DNA of 64,000 nt, from positions 1-64,000 of the forward strand of contig JAQMWT010000044.1 of the NCBI GenBank assembly GCA_029834535.1, read 5' to 3'. Position numbers and translations under genes: made by a program. The notes under the pieces are model-generated. The model did not search any database, had not been told where the DNA came from, and saw only the letters and a list, made by a program, of their open reading frames with translations. The DNA is from Chrysophaeum taylorii. Lineage: Eukaryota > Sar > Pelagophyceae > Pelagomonadales > Pelagomonadaceae. Of the stretch, positions 54,077 through 64,000 are shown one piece after another (position 1 is the stretch's first letter; the number at the start of each line of letters is the position of its first letter).

Positions 54077-57000
54077 CAGGTGCTGGAAAAGAAAGAAAAG
54101 GAAAAAAGGGGTGAGTGAGATCCTCACAAAGGAGAAGCTTGAAGGAAGACGTCAGGAGAGGCAGTGTGGCAGAAAGAGACAGGAGATATCAGGGCGAAGT
54201 CACGAGGTGAGGTAACGAGCACGAAGCCGGAGGAAGGAAGGAGCTTCCGTACTGCGGGTGAAGATATCGCTATGTTGGAGGTCAATGATGTGGTTGCGAT
54301 GATGATATTCGGCGGTGCTGTAAAAACGAATATCAATATGGCGGGTGCGCCGCGTGAGACAGTGGAGACGGACTTGGGTGACGGTGGTTCTGTTATTATC
54401 GACATACATTGGTACCGTGTGACGAGGGAGAGCAAAGTCATCAAAAAGTTTGAGAAGCCAAGAGAGCTTAGCAGTAGCGGCGTAATGAGCGAGCAATTCA
54501 GCTTCAAAAGAGGAGCGGGCGAGGGAGTACTGCGAGCGTGAGCAGTAGGCTATCATAGAGCCAGCAAGGAGAAAACAAAAGCCAGTAGTGGAGTGGCGGT
54601 CATCAGGGTCGTCGGCCCAGCTGGAGTCGGAATAACCACAGAGACGAAGGGTAGAAGCGCGACCAAGAACAAGGGCAAGATCTTGAGTACCATGGAGATA
54701 ACGGAGGGTATGAGATAAGGCGCGCCAGTGGGGTTTACCAGGATTGTCAGTAAAAGGCGCACACGGATTGACGGTCCAAGTGATATCAGGGCGAGGCATA
54801 ACAGGAAGAAACAAGACACAACGGAGAATACGACGAAAAGGGATGCGTGCCATGAAGACGTGAGCAGGGGAGCCAGGTGCAGGAGAAGCAGCCGCAGAAA
54901 GAGGAAGAACCATTGGGAGCGGGAGTAAATTCTGGTTTACTGTTGATGAAGCGATGTTCGGTGAGGATTTCACGGATAGCATGGGATTGGTAGATAGCGA
55001 GCTTGCGACGTGCGCGAGCACGCGTAAGGCGGAGACCAACGGAAGTGGGAAGGCTTTGAAAAACGCAAAAAGGAAGCTTGGTAATGGCCAATGCAAGAAC
55101 GGGGGTGCGCCACAAGAAGATCATCAACGACGAGAACAAGGCGCTGAACGACAGTAGACTTAAGCATGAGTGTGTAGCTGCAAGTGTCACCAGATCCGCG
55201 GACGAAGCCACAGTCATTGACGAGAAAGCGTGCCAAATAAAGCCACCAATTGCGACAAGCTTGTTTGCAACCATACCAAGAGCGACGGAGCTTGTAAACG
55301 ATTTTGGAACCATCGGTGGGTTGGCGAGGAGCATAGCCTTCGGGTGGCCAGACATAGATGTCTTCGTCAATGAGAGCTTGGATAAAAGCGGAGTTGACAT
55401 CCAACTTGTGCAAATCCCAGTCATGAACAGCGACAAAGGTTAGAAAGAAACGGGTCGTGACGATGTTAGCAACCGGTGAGTAGGTGTCATGATAATCAAT
55501 GCCGTGAACCTGGGTGTAACCGCGGACAACGAGGCGAGCCTTGTACGATTTGAAGCGGCCAGAGTCATACTTCTTGCGAAGGATCCACTTGAGGGTACAA
55601 ATGTTGCCAGAAAAAGTCGAAGGAAGGCGAACAACATCCCAGCAACCAAGCTGACCAAGGGAGCTATACTCTTTAGCGATGGCTTGCAACCAGCCAGGAC
55701 GCTCAGGATTGGTCTGAGCTAAAGCTCTACGTAAATGGGTGGAAGTAACGGTAGTTTCGTCAATGTATGAATACTGAGAGGTTTCTTCGGAAGCAGAGTA
55801 ATAAACATGTGCATGGGGATCAACAAGGGTGTTAGCTAAACAAAGGGGAAGGAAGACATAATGAACTAACAAACGAAAGCTAACATAAGAGACATACAAA
55901 GAGTTACAGGAGGAAACAGAAGCGACAGAGGAAACAGAATCGACATTGTGACGGGATGAAACAGAATCGACATTGCGTTGTTGACAAACGCCAGTATGAA
56001 AGTTTGTTGGTTGTTGTAATGCGCTTTGGTCGACTTTGCGCGGTCGGCTCCGTTTGGCTCGACTTTGTTTTGCACTTTCCTCAGGAGGTTTTGGGCTCTT
56101 TGGTTTTGTCGGCTCTGGTTTGCTCGACTTTGTTTTGCACTTTTTGTTGTTTTCTCTCTTTTGCACTTTCTGCTGTTTTCTCTCTTTGGTGCGTCGGAGT
56201 TCATGAGCTCGTAGAATGGTCGGTTCACGTGATGGGGTGATCAGTCCCAGTGAAACCGGCGCATTCTCATCAAACACAGGGGGCAAGGGGGCAACAGCGG
56301 ACAAGGGGGCAACAGCGGAAGAACAGCGGAAGAACAGGTGACAATCGGGCAACAGCAGGAACAGGTGACAATGGGGCAACAGTAGACGAGAGCTGAAAGG
56401 CGGAACAACGTTGAAGTTCCTTCGGTGGTTGACATTGCAAGAAATCTGATAAGCGAAACTGTCAGCAAAATGGAGGTCTGAAGAACAGGAGCGACAAAAG
56501 TGCTGGGGAGACTTGCGTTAAGCGATTGTTGCCACTGAGGATCGCAGCGGGGTAAAGATAGCGGGAACACAGGCTGGTTGGTATATATGATGGCAGTGTA
56601 CCAGACGTCTGATGAGAACGTGGCCTTTGGGCAGATATGTTGCATGGTGCATGGTGACCAGGTTACGTTGCATGGTGCATGTTGACCAGGTTATGACGAT
56701 GGTCGGAGTCGACAGAAGCAAAAACAGGCGTAAACAGGTTTGATGCGAACGTGGGTGTTTGGTTGTTGTGGTGCGAGCAAGTTGCCATGGGCACGACCGC
56801 GTCCTGTACGCGAAAATGGAAGACTTCGGACGCGCCAGCGGTGTAAGGAACGAACACGGGTAGACCAGGCTGCTGTATGCCAGCCTGCTGTGGCAGATAA
56901 GGAAGTGGCCCGTTTTCGCATTCGCAAGAACGAAGTTGCCATATGGGCCAACGTTGGAGGAGCAAGCGGCGAGCTTCGCTCGTCATACTCGAATAGACTG

Positions 57001-58824
57001 CGGTAGAAGTTGGCGACACTTAGCGTCGCAGTGGCACGTAAGAACATTGCAGATAGCGTCGCGGGTGCTGAGCACGGAATTCACTGCAAGAGCAAAACCG
57101 GATTGTAAAGGTCAGAAAAGCGGCGAAAAGGCGATAGTGCGCGAAGGAGAACCACAAATCACACAGCAGAGAAGCGTCTGTCCAGGATTCCGAAGATGAG
57201 CAATCCAACCACATAGGAAGCACGCTGCGCACGCGAAAAACTGACAGGCACAGCTTAGTTGTGGCGGGTGAAATGCGCGATGGAACGTGATTCGCTGGTA
57301 TGACCAAAACCGACAAGCACAACGAGGAGTGGATCAACGAATAGGTGAAAATGCACAACGGGGAGTGGAGCAACGAATAGGTGAAATACAGAACGAGGAG
57401 GGGAGCAACGACGAGGTGAAAAGACAGAATGAGGAGAGGAGCAACGACGAGGGGAAAATACAGAACGGGGGGTGGAGCAACGAATAGCGGAAAATACAGA
57501 ACGAAGGGCGCCTGTGCAATGGGAGCTAAAAACAAAAACGAGGGGCTTCCATGGGATGGGGTTGTTGATGAGCTTGCGGCAGAAAATCGGCGGTACACAC
57601 GCTGACTTGGAATTATCTTGATTGGCAGAAAGGTGCAAAGATGATAAGATAGAGTATCGGTAGGTGGATGTGAGACGTTGGGTGCGGCCGTTTAAGGCGG
57701 TGAAGGGGGTGTAATAGTTGGTGGTATTAAGAAACGCGGCGGAGTGGAACTAGAATCAGTCAAGGTTGGAGTAGGCATAGGAGCAGAAAAGGTAGTGTTA
57801 CTGGTGGTTTTGGTGGGCTGGTGTTGTAACAGTTGTTGGGTGTTGTTGGGTGTTGTTGGAGTCATTGGAAGTGTTGCGCTGTTGAGAAGAACGGCGATGG
57901 TGGGTAGGGCGTTGTCGTGGAATAGCTAGGAACTTTGAAACTTGCGGCAGTCCCCTTTAAAGTGATGATCCTTGCAGCAGCCGCCAAAATGACATTGGGT
58001 AGTGCGTCGGAATCGAGTAGAGCCAGGTTGTTGGGAAAGGGGAGCGTCTAGGGTAGGTCAGTTGGAAGAGTCGGAAGTCGTGGCTGACGACGCGGCGGAT
58101 AGCGCGGCGGAAGTGGGTGTGCATGCCATCGAAATTGATAGTTGGTGAACTTCTCAAGGGTACAACCACATTCATCGGTACGAAACGCGAGACGATAAAA
58201 CAAAGCCAGTAAGGCTTGAAGCACGATGCACGCAGTCAAATGCGAAGACACACTCGAGGGTGCGTCGGATCAGGTACAATGCCGAGCAACTTGAACTCCG
58301 GTGATAGGTAAAATGCCGAGCAACTTGAACGCCGGTGATAGGTACAATGCCAAGCAACTTGTATACTCCGATGATGAACTTGTTGAGGAAGTTCGCTACG
58401 CGATCCCCACGGCCCATGTAGACATCGGTAATGCGCTTGTAAAGTCGCGTGAAGTTCATGTCGCGGTTTTCATGGATATCAACGTTGTTACTTGAGGCGA
58501 AATTCGCCTTCAGAGCAGCGAGATGCTGAGAAATTCTTCTTCAGAGCAGCGAGATGCTGAGATGCTAGTCCAAGGATCGTTGGTCGAGATAATGTGATCG
58601 CCGGTGGAGATGATAATGTTCTCAAGACGACGTGCCATTGGTGGGAAAAAAAAAATGTCGCTCACCGCTGAAGGCATCAAGTTTGTGCGAAAGCTTGCTA
58701 GCTTGAATTTCGATCGAAGACATGATAGACGACAACGAACCGAACACGTAGTAATGAACTGGGGCCGAGGAGGTGTCGCCACGAAGTCAAACAGAGGCTC
58801 AACCGTGGAGAACACCTGCTGCCA

Positions 58825-58899
58825 TGTGAGAACTGAAATGGGGATGAGAGAACTATAATGGGGACGTGGTGCAGGGGTAAGTGTCATAGCTTCCTCACA
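58825..58899 (-). repeat. Terminal repeat (5' LTR) of the copia-type element
   Basis: 75 bp direct repeat of 54002-54076, followed by GATTT. At 75 bp it is much shorter than usual copia LTRs of a few hundred bases. Confidence 0.85.
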
Positions 58900-58904
58900 G
58901 ATTT

Positions 58905-60100
58905 AGTAAATGCACAAAAACGCTGGTCTTGTTGTCCCACAGCGGTATGAGAATAGTTACTGTGGGAAGTAACTCGAGGGCTCCAGCATTTCAGAGACAA
59001 GAAGATTATCATTATATTATTATTAGTAGTAGTAGTTAAGATTATTATGGTTTGTAACTCCCAGGTTCAAAGAGCCAGAATGGATGAGCGCAAGGAAACA
59101 AGGAAGCACCGAGAATACAAAGGATATGCGCGCAGAGGGGGGGAAGCAAGAACGCAAATACTCATCAGAGGCAAAGGTAGGAAGAAGGGAGCAAGGGAAG
59201 AAGGAGTGAAGCTCGAAGAGGGCGAGGGGAAAGAAGAATAGAGAGTAGCGGCGGGCGTGGTGATGACATAAATAAATACACAAAAAAATTAAAATTATTA
59301 TGGTTAGAGACACCCAGGCTCGAAGAACCAGAATGGATGATCGGCGAGGAAGATGAAGGAAAGAAGAAAAGACCACAAATGACCGCAGTGGAACAGGACA
59401 TCTTCAAGGCTCAAAAAGCCAGAAGCGGGAGAACGTGGGAGGGGCGACGGAGTGAGAGGGGTGCCGAGACGCAAGCCGGCTGTATTGTACTCTACCATGG
59501 CATGGAAATTCCAAAAAAATGCCAGAGCGGACGAATGCAGAGGAAGAGAAAGGAGAAACGAACACAATGGGACATCGAAGAAAGAAAGAAAGAAAGAAAG
59601 AAAGCGCAATGGAGAGGAACGTAAGCAGGGAGCCACCAAGAGAGAGAGAAGAAAGGGGGTGGGGGTATACGCAGGAAAGGTGCGAAAAGGAGAGAGCGAA
59701 ACGGAGCGGCAGGATGCTAAGAAGGGCGAGGAAATAATGGTGCAAGCAGAAGGGCCAACACCACGAGGTGGTGGAAAGCACGAAAGTCGGCGAAGGAACG
59801 GAAGTAGAGAAAAAAGCCGGCGCAGAAATGGAGACCGCGGAAGACAAGCTACTGAAAAGAAAGACACGAGATCTGAAGACAACGCTAGCGTAGCGGTGCC
59901 AGACACTCCACAATTTAGTAATCCTTGCCAAATAAAAAACAGTCCCGAGAACACGCGGGGGGAAGCATCAAACTCAACGTCGCGAGCAACGACGAGGGCA
60001 AGATAAAAAAAAAACTCCGACAGCGCTCGAGTTTAACACATGACAATGCCTTCGTGGGCGCGCGAGAATAAGCAGGCACAAGTGGGTCTACGAAAACTCG
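58905..60100. repeat. Tandem ~253-bp repeat, SINE-like, in purine-rich DNA
   Basis: ATTATTATGGTTTGTAACTC, then CCAGGTTCAAAGAGCCAGAA and TGGATGA at 59041 recurs at 59294 as ATTATTATGGTTAGAGACAC, CCAGGCTCGAAGAACCAGAA and TGGATGA. A shorter third echo is at about 59404. The GGTTCAAAGAGCC/GGCTCGAAGAACC core resembles a tRNA-type B box and an A-rich stretch precedes the second copy, hence SINE-like. The rest to 60.1 kb is purine-rich with an AAAG microsatellite at about 59577-59602. Open frames here reflect composition. Confidence 0.45.
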
Positions 60101-60109
60101 GCGCCGACA

Positions 60110-60315
60110 ATAGGCTTACGGTGGTCCAAAGGAGGGGAGGGCGATGGTTGGAGGTGCAAACGAGGGCGGCCAAACTCTCGAGGTGCTGATTCTTTCCACT
60201 CTACACCAAGATGTCGCCGCAGTGCGGCCTCTCGACGGCGGCTCGAAAGCGGATCTTGCGGGTTTCCTGCCTGCGGCGAGCAAAGTCGCAACGTTCTCGT
60301 CGCCTCGCGGCGTTA
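60110..60315 (-). pseudogene. Thiamine pyrophosphokinase pseudogene, C-terminal piece
   Basis: About 200 bases are clearly similar to 63430-63690 of the TPK gene in the same orientation: GCCGCAGTGCGGCC.CTCGA, GCGAGCAA.GTCGC.ACGTTCTCGTCGCC, GGCCAAACTC and TTCCACTCTA all recur in order. The copy has small length differences and no open frame over the matching part. Upstream of it (60315-60599, minus strand) a different coding-like piece follows, with SGVVLNQPIISGDEFIAFLG, so the fragment is joined to unrelated sequence. Confidence 0.75.
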
Positions 60316-60599
60316 ATGAAGTTTTGTTTTAACGGTGTGTCGTCGAAAATCGACATTTCCCGACAAAAGGTACCGCCCAAGAACGCAATAAACTCGTCGC
60401 CTGAAATGATGGGCTGGTTAAGTACCACACCTGAATCTGATGCGCGTTCGGGGCTTTGCGGTTTCGGGGCGCGAAGCGACGAGAGGCCATCTCTCTCCTG
60501 GAGCATGATTAAAATCGCCGACGTCTCTCCCACACCTTGCTGAAAGCAACACCTCGCTATATACGCGGGGTGGTAGATATTAAGAGGAGTGTGTTTCAC

Positions 60600-62830
60600 A
60601 ATAGAGTTAGTAAAGAGGTGCGTATCTCTCTCTCGAGCATCGCGTCGTCGGCGCTTCTCGTCGGAAATTCAAAAGAGAGAAAATGAAAGGATAGCGATGG
60701 CGGAGCAGCAGCAGCTCGAAGCTCTGCTTTGCCGGGGCATCGGTGATTCGATTACGTCCATGTTGTTTGTCGTCGCAATACGCACCCAAGCCAGCCAGAG
60801 CGCCCGGAGCGTCGTGTTTTTTTTTTTGGAGGAGCAATCGCCCGCGTTGCGGCTGCGAGACACGCGACGGTATCAATCGACAAACAGAGATGGGTGTGAG
60901 GAGCGACAGCACTCATCGATGGGATCGAAATACGCTCCTGGAGCGTCGCCTTTGTTTTGGGCGTTTCTGACATAATAGCCATAGCCGTTGCATCTCCGAG
61001 CAGCAGTCGGTATCACACAAAAAGGAGAAACGATAATCGCCGAGAGCTCTCGTTGCGAAGAGATAACAAACCTAAGAGAGAGCACCTCGTGTTTTTTGCG
61101 AGCATTTTCGAAATAGCCGCCATAGCGCCCTCGTCACCGACGTTATTTGAACTGCGAAGGATAACGTTGGACACGTTCGAGCCATAAATTTGTTGTTCGA
61201 GACAATGCGGCGACATTGGTTATGAGGGACTTTTAATAATCAAAGGACGCACCTATTATAGAGCGTCTGAAGCGTCGTGTTTTTTTTCGGAGCATTTCTT
61301 CTTCTTCTGAAATCGTCAATCATATCATATCTCGGGCGTTTGTTACTTTAGAGTTTGGGGGGGTCCTCTCGGATTCCAAGGAATGATTTCTGCCTTTTTC
61401 GCCGCGACGCCCAAGCTCTCAAATCGACGGACACAAACATCACAGAAAAACACGCGTACGTACGAGAGAATTGGCTGAATCGACCACCAAGCGTGGGGAG
61501 ATCGTCCGAATCCACGAGCGGCTCCTCGGTGCGCGACGGCAAACCCGTGTTCGCGAAGAACGAGAGAATGGAGCACGAGAATGTCGCAGACGAGGTGTTC
61601 ACGATCTGCCCTCGCCCGAAACGAGAAACGCCCACGCGTCGATGGCTCGTTTGATGTTCGCATCGCGAAGAAGCTCCTCCTCGACTTGCTGCTTCAAGTG
61701 GACGTAGTTGGCCCCGCCGTCGCGATCGCGGCGATCTCGACGGCCAAGATCTTCTGTTCTTGTCGCTCAGCTCATCTACGGACGAAATCGACAACGTAAT
61801 TCAAGAGCGGCGACTCGAGAGCATGAAGAAAGCGGCATTGAGCACGTCGAGGCTTTCGATGATCTTTGTTTCTTTCGGGGCGTCGATGATGGCGCCGCGC
61901 GTCTGTTCGCTGCCTCCGCCGTATCTCACGATCAGAGACAGAATTCAACAGGAAACGCTTACTTACGCTCGAAAAAACGGTCGCCCTTCGATGTTGAACG
62001 TGGGGGCGCCCACCCCGATCGAGATCACCTCATATCCCCAACCGCCTTCGCTTCTTCGAGCCTACCCACGCGGCCAGGCTCTTGCTGGGACACGATCGTC
62101 TGGTCGTCGTCGACGGCACCGACTGGACGTAGTCGGCCATCGACTTGCCGGACTCGCGCCATCGGCCGCGAAATGCCCGGCGCGAGACAGGTTTATTTCC
62201 GGTACGATTCGGCGTCGCGGACCGCCGACGCGCACCTTGAACCTTGCTTCGAAGAAGGCCGCGAGACGAAGGCGTCGTCGAGCGGGAGGCGTCAGCGCTT
62301 GCATTCTTCAAAACAGGCATCGGCTCGAAAGAAGGCCCGAATCTCGAATGTTGGGTAGCGCGCGTCCCGAGGAAGGTTTTTGGTGACGACGGTGTCGAGG
62401 CTCTGATACTGCTTCGTTGACCTCGTCCACAAAGGGGGGGCTGCTAGCGAGATGTGTGTTTTGGCAATTTGGACCAAAGGTACGCAGCGTCGGATTTTTT
62501 CCATCCTCGACGTTGCTTATCGATCGCGCTGCCTTCTGCGCTAGTTCGCCATCCGCCCCGCTCGTCCGAAATCCAATTGTCGAGCAACCAGCGCGCGAAG
62601 CTTTGGTCGACGACGACGCGCCAGAATACTGCTGACGACGATTTCGCATTGATGAAACCGTCGAGGTTTCATCAATGCGCCCGCCGTAGACACGGCGGTC
62701 AGGTCGAATCCGACGCGCGAGGCCAGGCCAACGGGGGAACACGACACGCGAAGCGCTTGAAACGGAGAGCGACCCGATCGCCGCTGGCAAGCACGGGGAT
62801 TAGGAAGACGACGGCAGCCTGATGTCGAGT
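60600..62830 (-). pseudogene. LRR-type paralog family, copy 3
   Basis: Minus strand from a start-like MPAAIGSLSVSSASR near 62790 through GCSTIGFRTSG, TFGPNCQNTHLASS and VDEVNEAV (62400-62620), SATPNRTGN and ESGKSMADYVQS (about 62120-62220) and ISIGVGAPTFNIEGRPF (about 61985-62030). It continues with IVRYGGG, KETKIIESLDVLNAAFF (about 61820-61880), LAVEIAAIAT (about 61730), CDILVL (about 61575) and DDLPTLGGRFSQFSRTYACF (about 61450-61510). Last come LRR-like NNVGDEGAMAAISKMLAKNT (about 61090-61150) and NRITDAP (about 60740). The same order as copies 1 and 2, with many frame changes. Copy 4 at 25.1 kb matches its 5' part. Confidence 0.55.
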
Positions 62831-63401
62831 GGAATAAGCTAAGTAAGGGTGGCGCGGGACATCGAGATCCGGTCGGCCCCAAAGAAAGAAAGAAAGAAAG
62901 ACGGGGGGGATGCTTCCTCTTTTTTTTCCTTCGCTCCTCAAAACAAAAAAGTTTCGGTGTAGTTCGCTCTTTTCGAAGATCAAAGGCATGTGCCCTACTA
63001 CACACAATAACGACCGACAGCAACGAAAAGGAGCATTGCGTGTTGTTGTTGTTCTCCGGCGATAAAAAGAAGAAAGAATGTCATGTCTGCGAGGAAAGAA
63101 AATGTACGTACTTGTGTCAACACGAGCAGCCAGAAGCAGGACAAGTATTTTTTTTTGTCATGGACATTCCAAGAACGGATGAGCAGGAGGAGGGGAAGCG
63201 AGAAAAGGCGGCTGACAACAAAAGCTAGAGGCAAGGGCGGCGAAGAAGGAGCAAAAATATGGTGGAAGGTGAAGCAAAGCAGAAGCGGCGGCGACGACGA
63301 CACTGAAGAAGAAATCTGGTTCGAAGACGACGCCATCCCAAATAACCGCCCTCGCCATACGACAGGCAGGCACAACGAACCAACCCTAACAAAGATTTTA
63401 C
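62831..63401. other. Spacer downstream of TPK
   Basis: AAAG microsatellite at about 62880-62900. A + strand frame at 63079-63228 encodes CHVCEERKCTYLCQHEQPEA, a Cys/His-rich stretch without a recognisable zinc-finger spacing. No supported gene. Confidence 0.4.
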
Positions 63402-64000
63402 TTATCCTAAGGATGTTGGGAGGCGATCGAGGTGGAATTCGGTGGTCCAGACGAGGGGGTGCGAGGTGCGGACGGTGACGGTGTCGGAGCGGATGAGGTT
63501 CGAGGTAGAGACGAGGTGGCCAAACTCGAGCCGTTGGTTGTTCAAGTTCCACTCTAAGCCCTCCGTCGAAACGACGCACGGCGCACCAATCGGAACGAGG
63601 CCGCAGTGCGGCCCCTCGATTCCGGCTCGAACGCGGATCGTGTGAATTCCTGGGGCGAGCAAGGTCGCGACGTTCTCGTCGCCGTAGAGTCTCATCGATA
63701 TCTCGTTCCAGCGGTGCATCGCGTCGAACGTCGCCATCACTTGATCGAATCTTCCTCGGAACGCACCCAGAATCGCGATCGATTTGGCGTCGCGCAAGTA
63801 GTCGATCGCTTTGTCCAAGTCGTTCCTGTCTTGGTCCGCGACGCGAAAGATTCTGTCGGCGTAAAAATCTGTGACGTCAGAACGGATCGAGTCGAGGTCA
63901 CCCACCACCGCGTCGGGGGTGTAGCGGCGGAGGTCAAAGACTCGATTCGCACCGCCGTCCGCACACACGCGCCGCCGCGTGTTCTGCCACAGCACGTCCA
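63402..64000 (-). CDS. TPK1: Thiamine pyrophosphokinase, 5' end outside the window
   Basis: The frame is open from the right edge to a stop at 63402, about 198 residues of an expected ~240. The missing part is the first 30-50 residues. CADGGANRVFDL, VVGDLDSIRSDV and DQDRNDLDKAI match the ATP- and magnesium-binding half of TPK. GAFRGRFDQVMATFDAM, IEGPHCGLVPIGAPC, LEWNLNNQRLEFGHLVSTSN and VTVRTSHPLVWT match the thiamine-binding half. It transfers pyrophosphate from ATP to thiamine, giving thiamine diphosphate. The family usually has G-D-F/L-DS; here GDLDS is intact. No intron is seen in this part. A broken partial copy lies 3.1 kb downstream. Confidence 0.93.
   Translation of the reverse strand, partial: DVLWQNTRRRVCADGGANRVFDLRRYTPDAVVGDLDSIRSDVTDFYADRIFRVADQDRNDLDKAIDYLRDAKSIAILGAFRGRFDQVMATFDAMHRWNEISMRLYGDENVATLLAPGIHTIRVRAGIEGPHCGLVPIGAPCVVSTEGLEWNLNNQRLEFGHLVSTSNLIRSDTVTVRTSHPLVWTTEFHLDRLPTSLG

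Larger units (their letters stand above)
54002..58899 (-). mobile_element. Ty1/copia-type retroelement with very short terminal repeats
   Basis: Fossil element on the minus strand. A zinc-knuckle-like cysteine/histidine cluster near 57.96-58.02 kb marks a gag-like region. A 36-bp unit repeated five times lies at 57326-57505. The reverse transcriptase of copia type is at about 55.0-55.8 kb and RNase H at about 54.2-54.7 kb. An integrase region between gag and RT is not clear to me, and part may be missing. Both ends carry a 75-bp direct repeat starting TGTGAG and ending TCACA, and the element is flanked by a GATTT duplication (53997-54001 and 58900-58904). The two terminal repeats differ at one position, suggesting a fairly recent insertion. 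The coding part is broken, with several breaks. Confidence 0.85.

Noticed and set aside
54200-54541. A 125-codon + strand frame opposite the copia-type RNase H region
   Set aside because: It is the complement of the element's coding strand and matches nothing else.
63079-63228. Small Cys/His-rich zinc-finger gene
   Set aside because: Cysteine spacing fits no known finger, and the frame lies in purine-rich, microsatellite-containing DNA.

Overview
The window looks like nuclear DNA of a unicellular eukaryote. The recognisable host genes are eukaryotic housekeeping genes: DNA polymerase delta catalytic subunit, a WDR61/SKI8-like WD40 protein, an Mpv17/PMP22-family membrane protein, GPI-transamidase subunit PIG-T, deoxyhypusine synthase and thiamine pyrophosphokinase. 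They have no introns or one (a 226-nt GT-AG intron in deoxyhypusine synthase). GC-rich codon use, ribonuclease-inhibitor-type leucine-rich repeats, and a LINE whose C-terminal domain I associate with algal and other protist genomes suggest an alga- or stramenopile-like protist. The lineage is not established by the sequence.

Layout. 1-12.8 kb is a nest of mobile elements: a decayed Ty3/gypsy element with direct and inverted LTR pieces, LINE fragments, four Helitron-like units each carrying the C-terminal end of a PIF1-type helicase in antisense, a perfect 95-bp inverted repeat, and one coiled-coil ORF. 13.8-17 kb is POLD1, followed by a 38/34-bp minisatellite. 17.8-23.7 kb has little I can support. 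23.7-24.9 kb is WDR61/SKI8. 25-34 kb holds decayed or unresolved coding pieces (a copy of an LRR-type paralog family, a decayed LINE, two candidate multi-exon or broken genes). 34.1-35.3 kb is an intact 372-residue protein of unknown function. 37.6-38.1 kb is the Mpv17-like gene. 41.7-43.6, 51-52.6 and 60.6-62.8 kb hold three same-orientation members of the LRR-type family, all broken as read. 44.5-45.2 kb is the C-terminal part of PIG-T, whose upstream side runs straight into two more Helitron-like units, one with a LINE 3' segment inside it. 49.6-50.9 kb is deoxyhypusine synthase. 52.8-54 kb is a decayed host-like copy. 54.0-58.9 kb is a Ty1/copia-type element with very short terminal repeats and a 5-bp target duplication. 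60.1-60.3 kb is a pseudogene piece of thiamine pyrophosphokinase, whose parent gene runs off the right edge at 64 kb.

The host genes do not form a pathway or operon. The most unusual content is the Helitron-like repeat family with its arrays of a splice-donor-like 12-mer, its association with LINE segments, and an inversion signature around one unit. The second is the dispersed, fast-decaying LRR-type paralog family.
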